A DNA stretch of 7,960 bases from Pseudomonadota bacterium (lineage in GTDB: Bacteria; Bdellovibrionota; UBA1018; CAIMNF01), in assembly GCA_027482725.1 (NCBI GenBank), contig JAIXVT010000039.1, positions 1 to 7,960 of the forward strand. Reading direction: 5' to 3'. A program made the position numbers and the translations under genes. Positions within the stretch are counted from its first letter, which is position 1; every line of letters starts with the position of its first letter. Positions 1 to 4,767 of this stretch are shown here, piece by piece. The notes under the pieces were generated by a model. It was given only the letters and a program-made list of their open reading frames with translations. It ran no database searches and was not told the DNA's origin.

Positions 1-398
1 AAATCGGGCGAAAACGAAATAGACCTCAATTCGACCTGACCCGAAAGTTCTTTCAGCAGTCGAGAATCCTGGACTGACGCATGTTCCCCCGCGCCAACCC
101 ACAGGACAATTTTTTCTTGAGATCGCCCCTTAATCCAAGATCTCAAGACGGACTGAATGCACTCAGTCCCAGAGGCGCCAAATACGAGCTTGCCTTCATC
201 ACCGGGCCGATTCAAAGAAGACGCAATTATTTTTTTTGCTTGATCGAGTCTTGCCCGTAATCTTTGACCAGATTGGTGGGAGCTCGAAGGATTCACCCAT
301 TCGAGTTCACTTAAAATTTCGTTAATATGACTTTCAACTTCCGGATGGATCCCGGCACCCGAGTTAAAATCAAGAAATCGTGGGTTCTTGAGGAACAT
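1..398 (-). CDS. NifS/IscS-like cysteine desulfurase (class V aminotransferase fold), N-terminal part only
   Basis: About 132 N-terminal residues are visible; the rest lies beyond base 1. Enzymes of this family use PLP to take sulfur from L-cysteine as a persulfide for Fe-S clusters or thio-modification. Visible family landmarks in order are LDFNSGAGIHP (the usual YLDxxATTP segment), NPSSSHQSGQRLR (the NPSSxHxxG motif), VFGASGTEC (the TSGATES PLP-phosphate loop, keeping the Thr) and GEHASV (the TEHKAV motif with the His that stacks on PLP). The PLP lysine and active-site cysteine are outside the window. The ATG at 398-396 follows a very strong ribosome binding site, GGGGGAGGAG at 417-408, and lies inside the 3' end of the rrf2-like gene, giving a 29-nt overlap and almost certain co-transcription. 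The motifs are more divergent than in housekeeping IscS (for example ATTP is replaced), so a specialised or paralogous desulfurase, or a related class V enzyme, is possible. The symbol is left open. Confidence 0.82.
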   Translation of the reverse strand, partial: MFLKNPRFLDFNSGAGIHPEVESHINEILSELEWVNPSSSHQSGQRLRARLDQAKKIIASSLNRPGDEGKLVFGASGTECIQSVLRSWIKGRSQEKIVLWVGAGEHASVQDSRLLKELSGQVELRSISFSPD

Positions 399-888
399 CG
401 GAATTAGCTCCTCCCCCAGATCCAGCACTTACGGACCGAGCAGTTGCTCCCGCTCCGGGCTTAATGTCTCGTTGTCCGCGAGCCTTGCGAATGAGGTCTC
501 CTACCGAAGCATCAGTGAGGTACTCCTGCATCAGGACGCCGAGGTTCTCGAAATAGTTTTTCGTTAAGACAAACTCGAGCGTATCGCTCTTGATGTCTCC
601 GGTTCCGACGAGGTCTTTCGCTGGGTTGATGTTTTCGCCAACGCTGATGAGAACCTGCTTTATCGAGATTTCATCCATGGATTTTGCAAGAACATATCCA
701 CCACCGGGACCACGCACGCTTTTTACAACAGCGCCTTTCCTGAGTCTTCGGAAAAGTTGCTCCAGATAATGGAGAGAAATCTGTTGCCGCTCAGAAATCT
801 CCTGCAAACGAACGGGTTTTCCGCTCGAATTGAATGTTAAATCTAAGATGGCTCGGACGGCATAGCGTCCCTTGGATGTTAATCTCAT
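370..888 (-). CDS. Rrf2/IscR-family transcriptional regulator lacking all Fe-S cysteines
   Basis: This is a 172-residue winged-helix regulator. The start MRLTSKGRYAV at 888 matches the E. coli IscR N-terminus and has GAGG 9 nt upstream; a further upstream ATG (918) would add ten residues unlike the family and is rejected. Residues 1-67 carry the DNA-binding domain, ending in RGPGGGYVL (59-67). The recognition helix reads SLHYLEQLF (38-46), keeping Glu43 and Gln44 of IscR but with His at Ser40. A dimerisation helix follows (about 103-137). IscR binds a [2Fe-2S] cluster through Cys92, Cys98, Cys104 and His107; here the aligned positions are Asp92, Asp98, Leu104 and Val107, and the protein has no cysteine at all. 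The C-terminal tail (about 142-172) is Gly/Ser/Ala-rich and probably disordered. It overlaps the downstream NifS-like gene and is likely its regulator (inference). Family assignment is secure. Its signal is unknown, and this form cannot bind a cluster in the IscR manner. Confidence 0.93.
   Translation of the reverse strand: MRLTSKGRYAVRAILDLTFNSSGKPVRLQEISERQQISLHYLEQLFRRLRKGAVVKSVRGPGGGYVLAKSMDEISIKQVLISVGENINPAKDLVGTGDIKSDTLEFVLTKNYFENLGVLMQEYLTDASVGDLIRKARGQRDIKPGAGATARSVSAGSGGGANSDVPQEPTIS
408..417 (-). promoter_or_regulatory. Strong ribosome binding site inside rrf2 for the NifS-like gene
   Basis: Read on the minus strand, the bases are GGGGGAGGAG, ending 9 nt before the ATG at 398. It lies within the last codons of the rrf2-like gene and also encodes part of its glycine-rich tail. 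It fixes the start of the desulfurase gene and shows that the enzyme is translated from its own site despite the overlap. Confidence 0.8.
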
Positions 889-936
889 TTGGTCTTTCCT
901 CAGCGCCCAACCCCGCAAAATCTTGAGCGTGATAGT

Positions 937-966
937 TTTGTATCATTATCGAAAGGGTTCGGTCAA
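937..966 (-). promoter_or_regulatory. Candidate sigma70-type promoter of the rrf2-desulfurase operon
   Basis: On the minus strand TTGACC (966-961) is followed after 18 nt by TACAAA (942-937). This predicts a start near 930 and a leader of about 42 nt before the ATG at 888. The -35 matches the consensus in five of six positions and the -10 in four of six. GATA (931-934) and TATC (947-950) form an imperfect inverted repeat across the -10 that could be an operator, for example for autoregulation as in IscR. That last point is inference: the sequence does not clearly match the E. coli IscR type 1 or type 2 sites. Confidence 0.45.
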
Positions 967-994
967 CTAATCTTTCGCGACGCGTTAATCTCGG

Positions 995-1171
995 AAACGG
1001 CCCCTCTCGCTGCGCTCAACCCCCCATCAAACACATCTAAAATCATTTACTTTCAGCAACTTAACGCAACGCACGGGTCACCTTGAAGCCTCAAAATAAG
1101 GTTGTTGTTCAAAAACCCTAAACTTTACAAACCCTTAGCCATTTCCCTAAGCGCAGTGAGAGGGGCCGTTT
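995..1171. repeat. Long-spaced 22-bp inverted repeat (21/22 match) enclosing 133 bp
   Basis: The left arm (995-1016) begins AAACGGCCCC and ends GCTGCGCT; the right arm (1150-1171) is its reverse complement except at one position (C/G replaced by A/T at 1157). The 133-bp interior (1017-1149) is AT-rich with no open reading frame of note. There is no clear target-site duplication; only GG occurs on both outer sides. Possible natures are a miniature inverted-repeat element, an invertible regulatory segment, or a long hairpin in a non-coding transcript. The sequence alone does not choose between these. The chance of 21/22 complementarity inside a 400-nt region is very small, so the pairing itself is reliable. 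Confidence 0.75.
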
Positions 1172-1174
1172 GGA

Positions 1175-1198
1175 CCCACCCCACCCCATAATCACCCC
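1175..1198 (-). other. G-quadruplex motif on the minus strand
   Basis: On the minus strand four G-runs occur in 24 nt: GGGG, a 7-nt loop, GGGG, a 1-nt loop, GGGG, a 1-nt loop, GGG. This fits the standard G3+N1-7 rule with short loops, which favour stability. It lies 3 nt outside the right arm of the inverted repeat, about 90 nt before the lipoprotein start. On the plus strand it is a C-rich, G-poor run. Folding and function are untested. Confidence 0.6.
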
Positions 1199-1229
1199 AT
1201 GCCGTCCGTCCCATGAGATCCTGCTTCTA

Positions 1230-1251
1230 ATTGTTAATAAAAGTTAACAAT
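1230..1251. promoter_or_regulatory. 8+8 bp perfect palindrome, likely operator upstream of the lipoprotein gene
   Basis: ATTGTTAA, a 6-nt spacer (TAAAAG), then TTAACAAT form a perfect dyad 36 nt before the ATG of the lipoprotein gene. The AT-rich dyad with a 22-bp span is typical of a dimeric helix-turn-helix operator sitting on or near a promoter. No good -35/-10 pair could be assigned, so the promoter itself is not called. The regulator is unknown. Confidence 0.5.
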
Positions 1252-1287
1252 AAACCCTTCACCCCTGAGCCCTAAAACGGAGAATTT

Positions 1288-2121
1288 ATGAAGAACCCCC
1301 ATTTTCAATTTCGCATTTTGACATTGCCCCCCGAAATAAAACCAATCCTGCGCGACCTCAGCCCCCTACTTGCGCTGGCGCTTCTCACGACAGCCTGTTC
1401 AGGAAGAATCGTAGAGTCCCTTGATGCCAACGTAGAGGCCAGAAACGGCCAAAACTGGGCAGAACTGTCGGCCCAAGTTAACCTCGGCCGAACCACACTC
1501 CGCGAACGCCGAATCCCAGTAACGAATCCCCAGGGTTTACCGCTAGGGGAGATTCAAGTAGCTCCGGGTTCTAGCTCGGGGCGCAATCGAATCACCGCAA
1601 GCCTTAACCTCAGCGAAATTACCCGTTCACCGGCAATTTCAGGGCGAACTCTCCCTAACGGACGCAACCTCCCGCGAGCATTGCGCTTGCAGTCGCAAGA
1701 CGCCGTGATCGGATTCCCTATCGCGGGGTCGGAGTCCCGAATCTATATCGGTGTTACTGCACAGAACGAAGCGATCGTGGGACTGGCCTTAAATATCCCG
1801 GGGTTGAATACCTTGGGAGCCAAGCTCCTCATCCCCGTGAACTTGTTTCTTCCTATTCGAGTGAGCCCAACAGTGAGCGGAGCCGGAGGGGTTTACACCA
1901 GTTTTGATCCACAAAAAAATGGGATTGGACTCTTTGTACGGGTGAAAACCCGAAATGCCGATCCCGTGCTAAATCTTGACGAATCCGCACTGAGCCTCGT
2001 TCACGGTGGGCCCGTTGTGAACGACGCCCGCCTAAATGATGATCGCCTCGATGAGAGCAAAACCGCACAAAATATCGCTGGTCGATTTTTCAATACCAAC
2101 CAAATGCTCGAGGTGCGATGA
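1288..2121 (+). CDS. Putative secreted lipoprotein, function unknown
   Basis: The gene encodes 277 residues, starting at ATG 1288 with GGAG a few bases upstream; the next Met is only at residue 273, so the start is well fixed. The N-terminus has an unusually long n-region (about 23 residues, net positive), a hydrophobic core SPLLALALLTTA and Cys37 followed by Ser-Gly, indicating signal peptidase II processing and lipidation. The -3 residue is Thr rather than the usual Leu, so the lipobox is loose. Ser at +2 would favour outer-membrane sorting by the enterobacterial rule, which may not hold here. The mature part has no further Cys, is rich in Asn, Gly and alternating hydrophobic residues (about 95-225), and looks beta-rich. 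No family was recognised. It is a single-gene unit: divergent from rrf2 and closed by a terminator at 2191-2218. The C-terminal 50 residues are Asp/Asn-rich and probably extended. Confidence 0.85.
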   Translation: MKNPHFQFRILTLPPEIKPILRDLSPLLALALLTTACSGRIVESLDANVEARNGQNWAELSAQVNLGRTTLRERRIPVTNPQGLPLGEIQVAPGSSSGRNRITASLNLSEITRSPAISGRTLPNGRNLPRALRLQSQDAVIGFPIAGSESRIYIGVTAQNEAIVGLALNIPGLNTLGAKLLIPVNLFLPIRVSPTVSGAGGVYTSFDPQKNGIGLFVRVKTRNADPVLNLDESALSLVHGGPVVNDARLNDDRLDESKTAQNIAGRFFNTNQMLEVR

Positions 2122-2127
2122 CCCTAA

Positions 2128-2147
2128 AGCCAAATCTTTTTTTGGCT
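2128..2147. repeat. Small hairpin just after the lipoprotein stop
   Basis: AGCCAAA (2128-2134) and TTTGGCT (2141-2147) make a perfect 7-bp stem with a 6-nt loop, starting 7 nt after the TGA at 2121. It is not followed by a T-run on the plus strand. On the minus strand it is followed only by TTTA, so it is at best a weak terminator or a 3'-end stabilising structure. Confidence 0.4.
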
Positions 2148-2190
2148 CACCTAACCATCCAACCCCGAGACACCCAACCTAACCTAGGAG

Positions 2191-2218
2191 CGCCCGAAGA
2201 ACGATCTTCGGGCGTTTT
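2191..2218 (+). terminator. Rho-independent terminator of the lipoprotein gene
   Basis: CGCCCGAAGA (2191-2200), tetraloop ACGA, TCTTCGGGCG (2205-2214) and then TTTT form a perfect 10-bp GC-rich stem followed by a short U-tract. It lies 70 nt after the lipoprotein stop. The convergent thioesterase gene ends at 2269. Read in that direction the same hairpin is followed by CTCCTAGG, so it is not an obvious terminator for the minus-strand operon, though the stem may still impede transcription. Confidence 0.9.
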
Positions 2219-2268
2219 CCTACCCCGAGCATAGAGAGCCTACTCCCAAACCATCGCTCCTATGACCC

Positions 2269-2766
2269 CTATTCTGCCCAATTCTGAATCATCTGAGGAA
2301 TCGGCGGCGACTCTAACTTTTCTCCCAATAGGGAAATGACCTCTGAAGGCGGAATGTTTCTCCCTGGCCCCCGCACCAAAGTTCGCGCATAGGCAACCGC
2401 GATTAAACGATTTTTTCGTTGAATACGATGCTCAAAGTAAAACCACTTTTGGTCCCAGCACAAAACACGCGTCACCATGTCATAAGACTGAAACGGCTTT
2501 AAACTCTGCCGAAATTTGATCATCACGGCCCCCACCAAGGGAGCCCACCTGTACTGAAGGGCCAATCGGGCCGTTCCCGTTCGTAGCAAAATATCAATTC
2601 GCCCTAAATCCATTACAGACAAATAACGGCCGTTATTCATGTGAAAATTCAAATCCAGGTCTGTCGGCATGACATAACCCCGAACCACAGAACTCTCTAA
2701 AGGTTTCAATTTTGTCCTAAATAAACCGTGAATAACGACAAATATCAGCCTAAACCATAAGTTCAT
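2269..2766 (-). CDS. THEM6-like acyl-CoA thioesterase family protein (hotdog fold, 4HBT_2 type)
   Basis: This is a 165-residue single hotdog domain. The N-terminus (residues 3-16, LWFRLIFVVIHGLF) is a hydrophobic segment that probably anchors the protein to the membrane, as in THEM6-type proteins. The active-site stretch PTDLDLNFHMNNGRYLSVMD (34-53) has the family's Asp (36/38), His42 and Asn44-Asn45. The later segment GAVMIKFRQSLKPFQSYDMVTR is the usual central strand pair. Related enzymes hydrolyse fatty acyl-CoA; the substrate here cannot be read from the sequence. The ATG at 2766 overlaps the holA stop as ATGA, and GAGAG stands 6 nt upstream, so translation is coupled to holA. Length is normal. 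The family call is secure, catalytic activity is likely, and the physiological role is unknown; the link with holA is probably only shared transcription. Confidence 0.88.
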   Translation of the reverse strand: MNLWFRLIFVVIHGLFRTKLKPLESSVVRGYVMPTDLDLNFHMNNGRYLSVMDLGRIDILLRTGTARLALQYRWAPLVGAVMIKFRQSLKPFQSYDMVTRVLCWDQKWFYFEHRIQRKNRLIAVAYARTLVRGPGRNIPPSEVISLLGEKLESPPIPQMIQNWAE

Positions 2767-3752
2767 ACAAAACTCTCATCTAAAAAATCAATCCATTTTC
2801 CTAACGCTAACTGGGAAGAACTCTTCATCTTTGCATCCAGCCGAAAAAGCGCATGTTCAGCGCGGTCCAAATCCGACAAACTCCACAAGCGAGCGTATTC
2901 CGCACATCTCCGCAACTTTGTCGGCGCTCCCCGATGAGACAACTTAACTTGGCGAATTGTCCATGCCATCAATCCCACAAAGGGAATCGCATCTTCGGGA
3001 TTAAGACTCCAACTCAATAAATGAGTTCGCGCGATCAACGGCTTTTTCGCAAAGAACGCCTCTAAAAACCACTCAGGTTTGGCGTCTGCCGACTCCGCCG
3101 CCAGCAAATCATTTCTTTGATCTCCAGCAAGAGCCATTTTTTTCAGCTCTTGAGAAAGAATCTCCAAGCTCCAAGGATCAAGACCATGTAAAGCCTCGTA
3201 CTCACTATCTGTTAGCGACACTTTTTCAGATCGAGCCAAAGACTCTATCCAGCGCCCACGGTCGGCCTCCATTACGGGCTCCGCTTCTGAGACGGAAATC
3301 TCGGAATCAAAAAGTTTCTTGGTGGTTTTTTTTCTAGAATCCAACTTCGATCCTACAAAAACGATAATAGAATCCAGTTCACTTAATTTCTTGGGGCCCC
3401 CTCCCTCGGCCTTCTGCTCAAACCGCTCAAGCCAAGCGTCAAAGCCCTCAGGAGATTTGGCTTCATCCCAATTTTGAATGATCGTGAGCTTAAACCCGCC
3501 GCCAAAAAGTCCCAGTGTTTCCGTTGAATCCAAAACTTCTGAAGCCGTTTTTGATGTGGCAGAAACGCTTTCGAAATTAAATTCATTGCGTTCGATTTCA
3601 GAAAAAACTCTCGACTCCAGACGCTTCACCATTTCTCTAATTTTCAACCGTTCAGAACCAAAAAAGTAGTAAACGGGCCTAAACCTTTGGGACTCGAGCT
3701 CTTTCTGAATAACGCGCAGTTCGACTCTGGACACACCCGACACTGTACACAA
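2763..3752 (-). CDS. holA: DNA polymerase III delta subunit
   Basis: The delta subunit is the wrench of the clamp loader; it opens the beta clamp for loading at primer-template junctions. The protein is up to 329 residues, close to E. coli HolA (343). Landmarks: PVYYFFGSERLKIRE (26-40; the P-V-Y-x-x-x-G-x-E start of domain I, without a working P-loop), ETLGLFGGGFKLTIIQNWDE (78-97; the clamp-binding region), DSIIVFVGSKLDSRKKTTKKL (127-147), DPWSLEILSQELKKMAL (192-208; domain II) and a C-terminal helical collar domain (about 228-325). Similarity is mainly in these patterns, as is normal for this fast-evolving subunit. The start is uncertain: TTG at 3752 gives the longest form, GTG at 3743 or 3734 would remove 3 or 6 residues, and none has a good ribosome binding site. 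Its stop overlaps the thioesterase ATG by 4 nt. The gene is divergent from nusB. Confidence 0.9.
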   Translation of the reverse strand: MCTVSGVSRVELRVIQKELESQRFRPVYYFFGSERLKIREMVKRLESRVFSEIERNEFNFESVSATSKTASEVLDSTETLGLFGGGFKLTIIQNWDEAKSPEGFDAWLERFEQKAEGGGPKKLSELDSIIVFVGSKLDSRKKTTKKLFDSEISVSEAEPVMEADRGRWIESLARSEKVSLTDSEYEALHGLDPWSLEILSQELKKMALAGDQRNDLLAAESADAKPEWFLEAFFAKKPLIARTHLLSWSLNPEDAIPFVGLMAWTIRQVKLSHRGAPTKLRRCAEYARLWSLSDLDRAEHALFRLDAKMKSSSQLALGKWIDFLDESFV

Positions 3753-3763
3753 GCACCCGTTGA

Positions 3764-3792
3764 TTGAAAAGAAAAGCGCTTCGGATTACACT
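3764..3792 (+). promoter_or_regulatory. Candidate promoter of nusB predicting a leaderless mRNA
   Basis: TTGAAA (3764-3769), a 17-nt spacer and TACACT (3787-3792) form a good sigma70-like promoter. Its expected start point (about 3799-3801) coincides with the nusB ATG at 3801. No Shine-Dalgarno sequence precedes that ATG, which agrees with leaderless translation. CGGAT (3782-3786) and ATCCG (3794-3798) form a dyad that brackets the -10 exactly and could be an operator. Confidence 0.5.
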
Positions 3793-3800
3793 GATCCGCT

Positions 3801-4283
3801 ATGACTACGACTCCACAGAGATTTAAGACACCCAGGCAACGCGCCCGAGAGTCGGCTTTTCAGATCTTGTTTAAAATTGCTGACCCCACCCAAGAGAACA
3901 CAGGCCTGTCCGGCAAAATTGAAACTGAAATCGACGCGGAGCTTGAGCACTTTGAAACGCCAGCAAGCGCGCGTGATTTCGCAAAACGACTGGTCATGGA
4001 ATCTTTATCTCACCAAACTGAGGTAGACCAGATGATCGCAAAGCACCTTAAAAACTGGCGACCAGAACGTGTGGCCTACGTGGAGAAAACACTTCTCCGG
4101 CTAGGGACCTCCGAACTCCTTTATTTTAAAGATGTACCCGCAAAAGTCACTCTGGACGAAGTGATTGAACTCGCACGAGACTACGGATCGGATCAGGATG
4201 CCCCGTCCTTTATAAATGGGGTATTAGACGCAGTTGCGAAAGAGCCCCAAGCAGTCGCTGGCAAGGTTCCGTCATCGGTCTAA
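3801..4283 (+). CDS. nusB: Transcription antitermination factor NusB
   Basis: NusB with NusE (S10) binds boxA RNA and supports processive antitermination, chiefly of rRNA operons. The all-helical domain is complete: TPRQRARESAFQILFKI (10-26; the Arg-rich helix 1 of the RNA-binding face), DFAKRLVMESLSHQTEVDQMIAKHLKNW (59-86), RPERVAYVEKTLLRLGTSELLYF (87-109), DVPAKVTLDEVIELARDYG (111-129) and the hallmark SFINGVLDAV (136-145). At 160 residues it is a little longer than E. coli NusB (139), the extra length lying in the N-terminal half and a short Pro/Ser tail. The ATG at 3801 is the only sensible start, though no ribosome binding site is visible. It heads the plus-strand gene row; the next gene begins 79 nt downstream with no terminator between, so read-through into the prkA operon is likely. 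Confidence 0.95.
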   Translation: MTTTPQRFKTPRQRARESAFQILFKIADPTQENTGLSGKIETEIDAELEHFETPASARDFAKRLVMESLSHQTEVDQMIAKHLKNWRPERVAYVEKTLLRLGTSELLYFKDVPAKVTLDEVIELARDYGSDQDAPSFINGVLDAVAKEPQAVAGKVPSSV

Positions 4284-4362
4284 CGGGTGTATAAGCTAGG
4301 TCTTTTTTTCCCCCTTATTTTGTTTTTTTAATTGATGGCAAACTAAGAAAGTGGAGTGGGCG

Positions 4363-4767
4363 ATGAACAATCCCGAATCAATCCCAAAATCCTTCGCAAG
4401 CGCAATAAAAAGCATGTTTGCAGATGGGATTCTTCTGCGTTTTCGGGCAGAAGATCGTCCTCTAAAAAACGGGATCGGAAAAGTGGATTGGATTTTTGGC
4501 GGCCTATTTACCCAGTTTCTGAGAGAAGGACGTATCGACATCGACTCCAATCAACCCACCTATGTCCCGATCTCTTGGGGAACCCACACGTTTCACTGCC
4601 TTCTTTTGCCCGAGGAGGGAAAGGACATCACAACCCTCTTGACGCCCCTCTTAGCCATTCCTGCAAAACACTGGATTACTCTTGCAGAAGACTGGGAAAC
4701 TCCCTTGGGAAATATTTTCGAAAAAAACCTGATCACGGAGAAACGCTTGTGGATCTTGAATTCCTAA
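4363..4767 (+). CDS. Small protein resembling the N-terminal domain of M17 leucyl aminopeptidase
   Basis: The gene encodes 134 residues. ATG 4363 is chosen because GGAG (4353-4356) sits 6 nt upstream; the GTG at 4351 would add only four residues and lacks such a site. The segment AEDRPLKNGIGKVDWIFGGLFTQFLREGRID (29-59) resembles the pattern RPLxGxxGxxDWRxxGxLSxxLxxGxF found in stand-alone proteins annotated as M17 peptidase N-terminal domain in myxobacteria and their relatives (from memory, not searched). The catalytic M17 domain is absent, so peptidase activity is not expected. The N-domain has a macro-domain-like fold and could bind a ligand or partner. No signal peptide or membrane segment. 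It is the first gene of the tight cluster leading to prkA, overlapping the next gene by 19 nt. Family link moderate; function unknown. Confidence 0.8.
   Translation: MNNPESIPKSFASAIKSMFADGILLRFRAEDRPLKNGIGKVDWIFGGLFTQFLREGRIDIDSNQPTYVPISWGTHTFHCLLLPEEGKDITTLLTPLLAIPAKHWITLAEDWETPLGNIFEKNLITEKRLWILNS
4737..4740 (+). promoter_or_regulatory. Ribosome binding site deciding a GTG start at 4749
   Basis: GGAG stands 8 nt before GTG 4749, inside the end of the preceding gene. It marks the true start of the 135-residue protein; the much longer in-frame opening back to 4356 is only the antisense-of-frame shadow of the preceding gene. Confidence 0.65.

Larger units (their letters stand above)
889..1287. 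other. Divergent intergenic region, 399 nt, no gene but several structured elements
   Basis: No convincing coding sequence was seen on either strand. It separates the minus-strand rrf2 operon from the plus-strand lipoprotein gene. From left to right it contains the rrf2 promoter and possible operator (931-966), a 22-bp inverted repeat pair (995-1016 and 1150-1171), a small nested hairpin (CTTAG 1134-1138 with CTAAG 1147-1151), a C-rich stretch that is a G-quadruplex motif on the minus strand (1175-1198), an AT-rich palindrome (1230-1251) and the lipoprotein ribosome binding site. Much of 1017-1149 and 1171-1287 is poor in G on the plus strand. Confidence 0.8.

Noticed and set aside
889..918. 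Upstream ATG at 918 adding ten residues to the Rrf2 regulator
   Set aside because: The family starts precisely with MRLTSKGRYAV. The ATG at 888 has its own ribosome binding site and the extra residues have no counterpart.
889..1086. Plus-strand open frame of 65 codons in the intergenic region
   Set aside because: It overlaps the rrf2 promoter and the inverted repeat arm, has no ribosome binding site, and its composition is not protein-like.
995..1171. Insertion sequence or CRISPR-like element
   Set aside because: There is no transposase frame, no target duplication beyond GG, only two repeat units, and they are inverted rather than direct. It is kept only as an inverted repeat of unknown nature.
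3478..3669. Plus-strand open frame inside holA
   Set aside because: It is a mirror of the holA coding sequence with no ribosome binding site or family resemblance.
4284..4362. Terminator or separate promoter between nusB and the next gene
   Set aside because: T-runs occur at 4303-4309 and 4323-4329 but no stable stem precedes them. No hexamer pair with good spacing fits a -35/-10, so I leave the 79-nt gap unassigned and assume read-through.
4356..4748. Long in-frame N-terminal extension of the 4749-5156 gene
   Set aside because: This stretch is coded in another frame by the 4363-4767 gene, whose product has a coherent family-like motif. The extension reads as basic, Cys/His-rich noise and has no ribosome binding site, while GTG 4749 has a good one.
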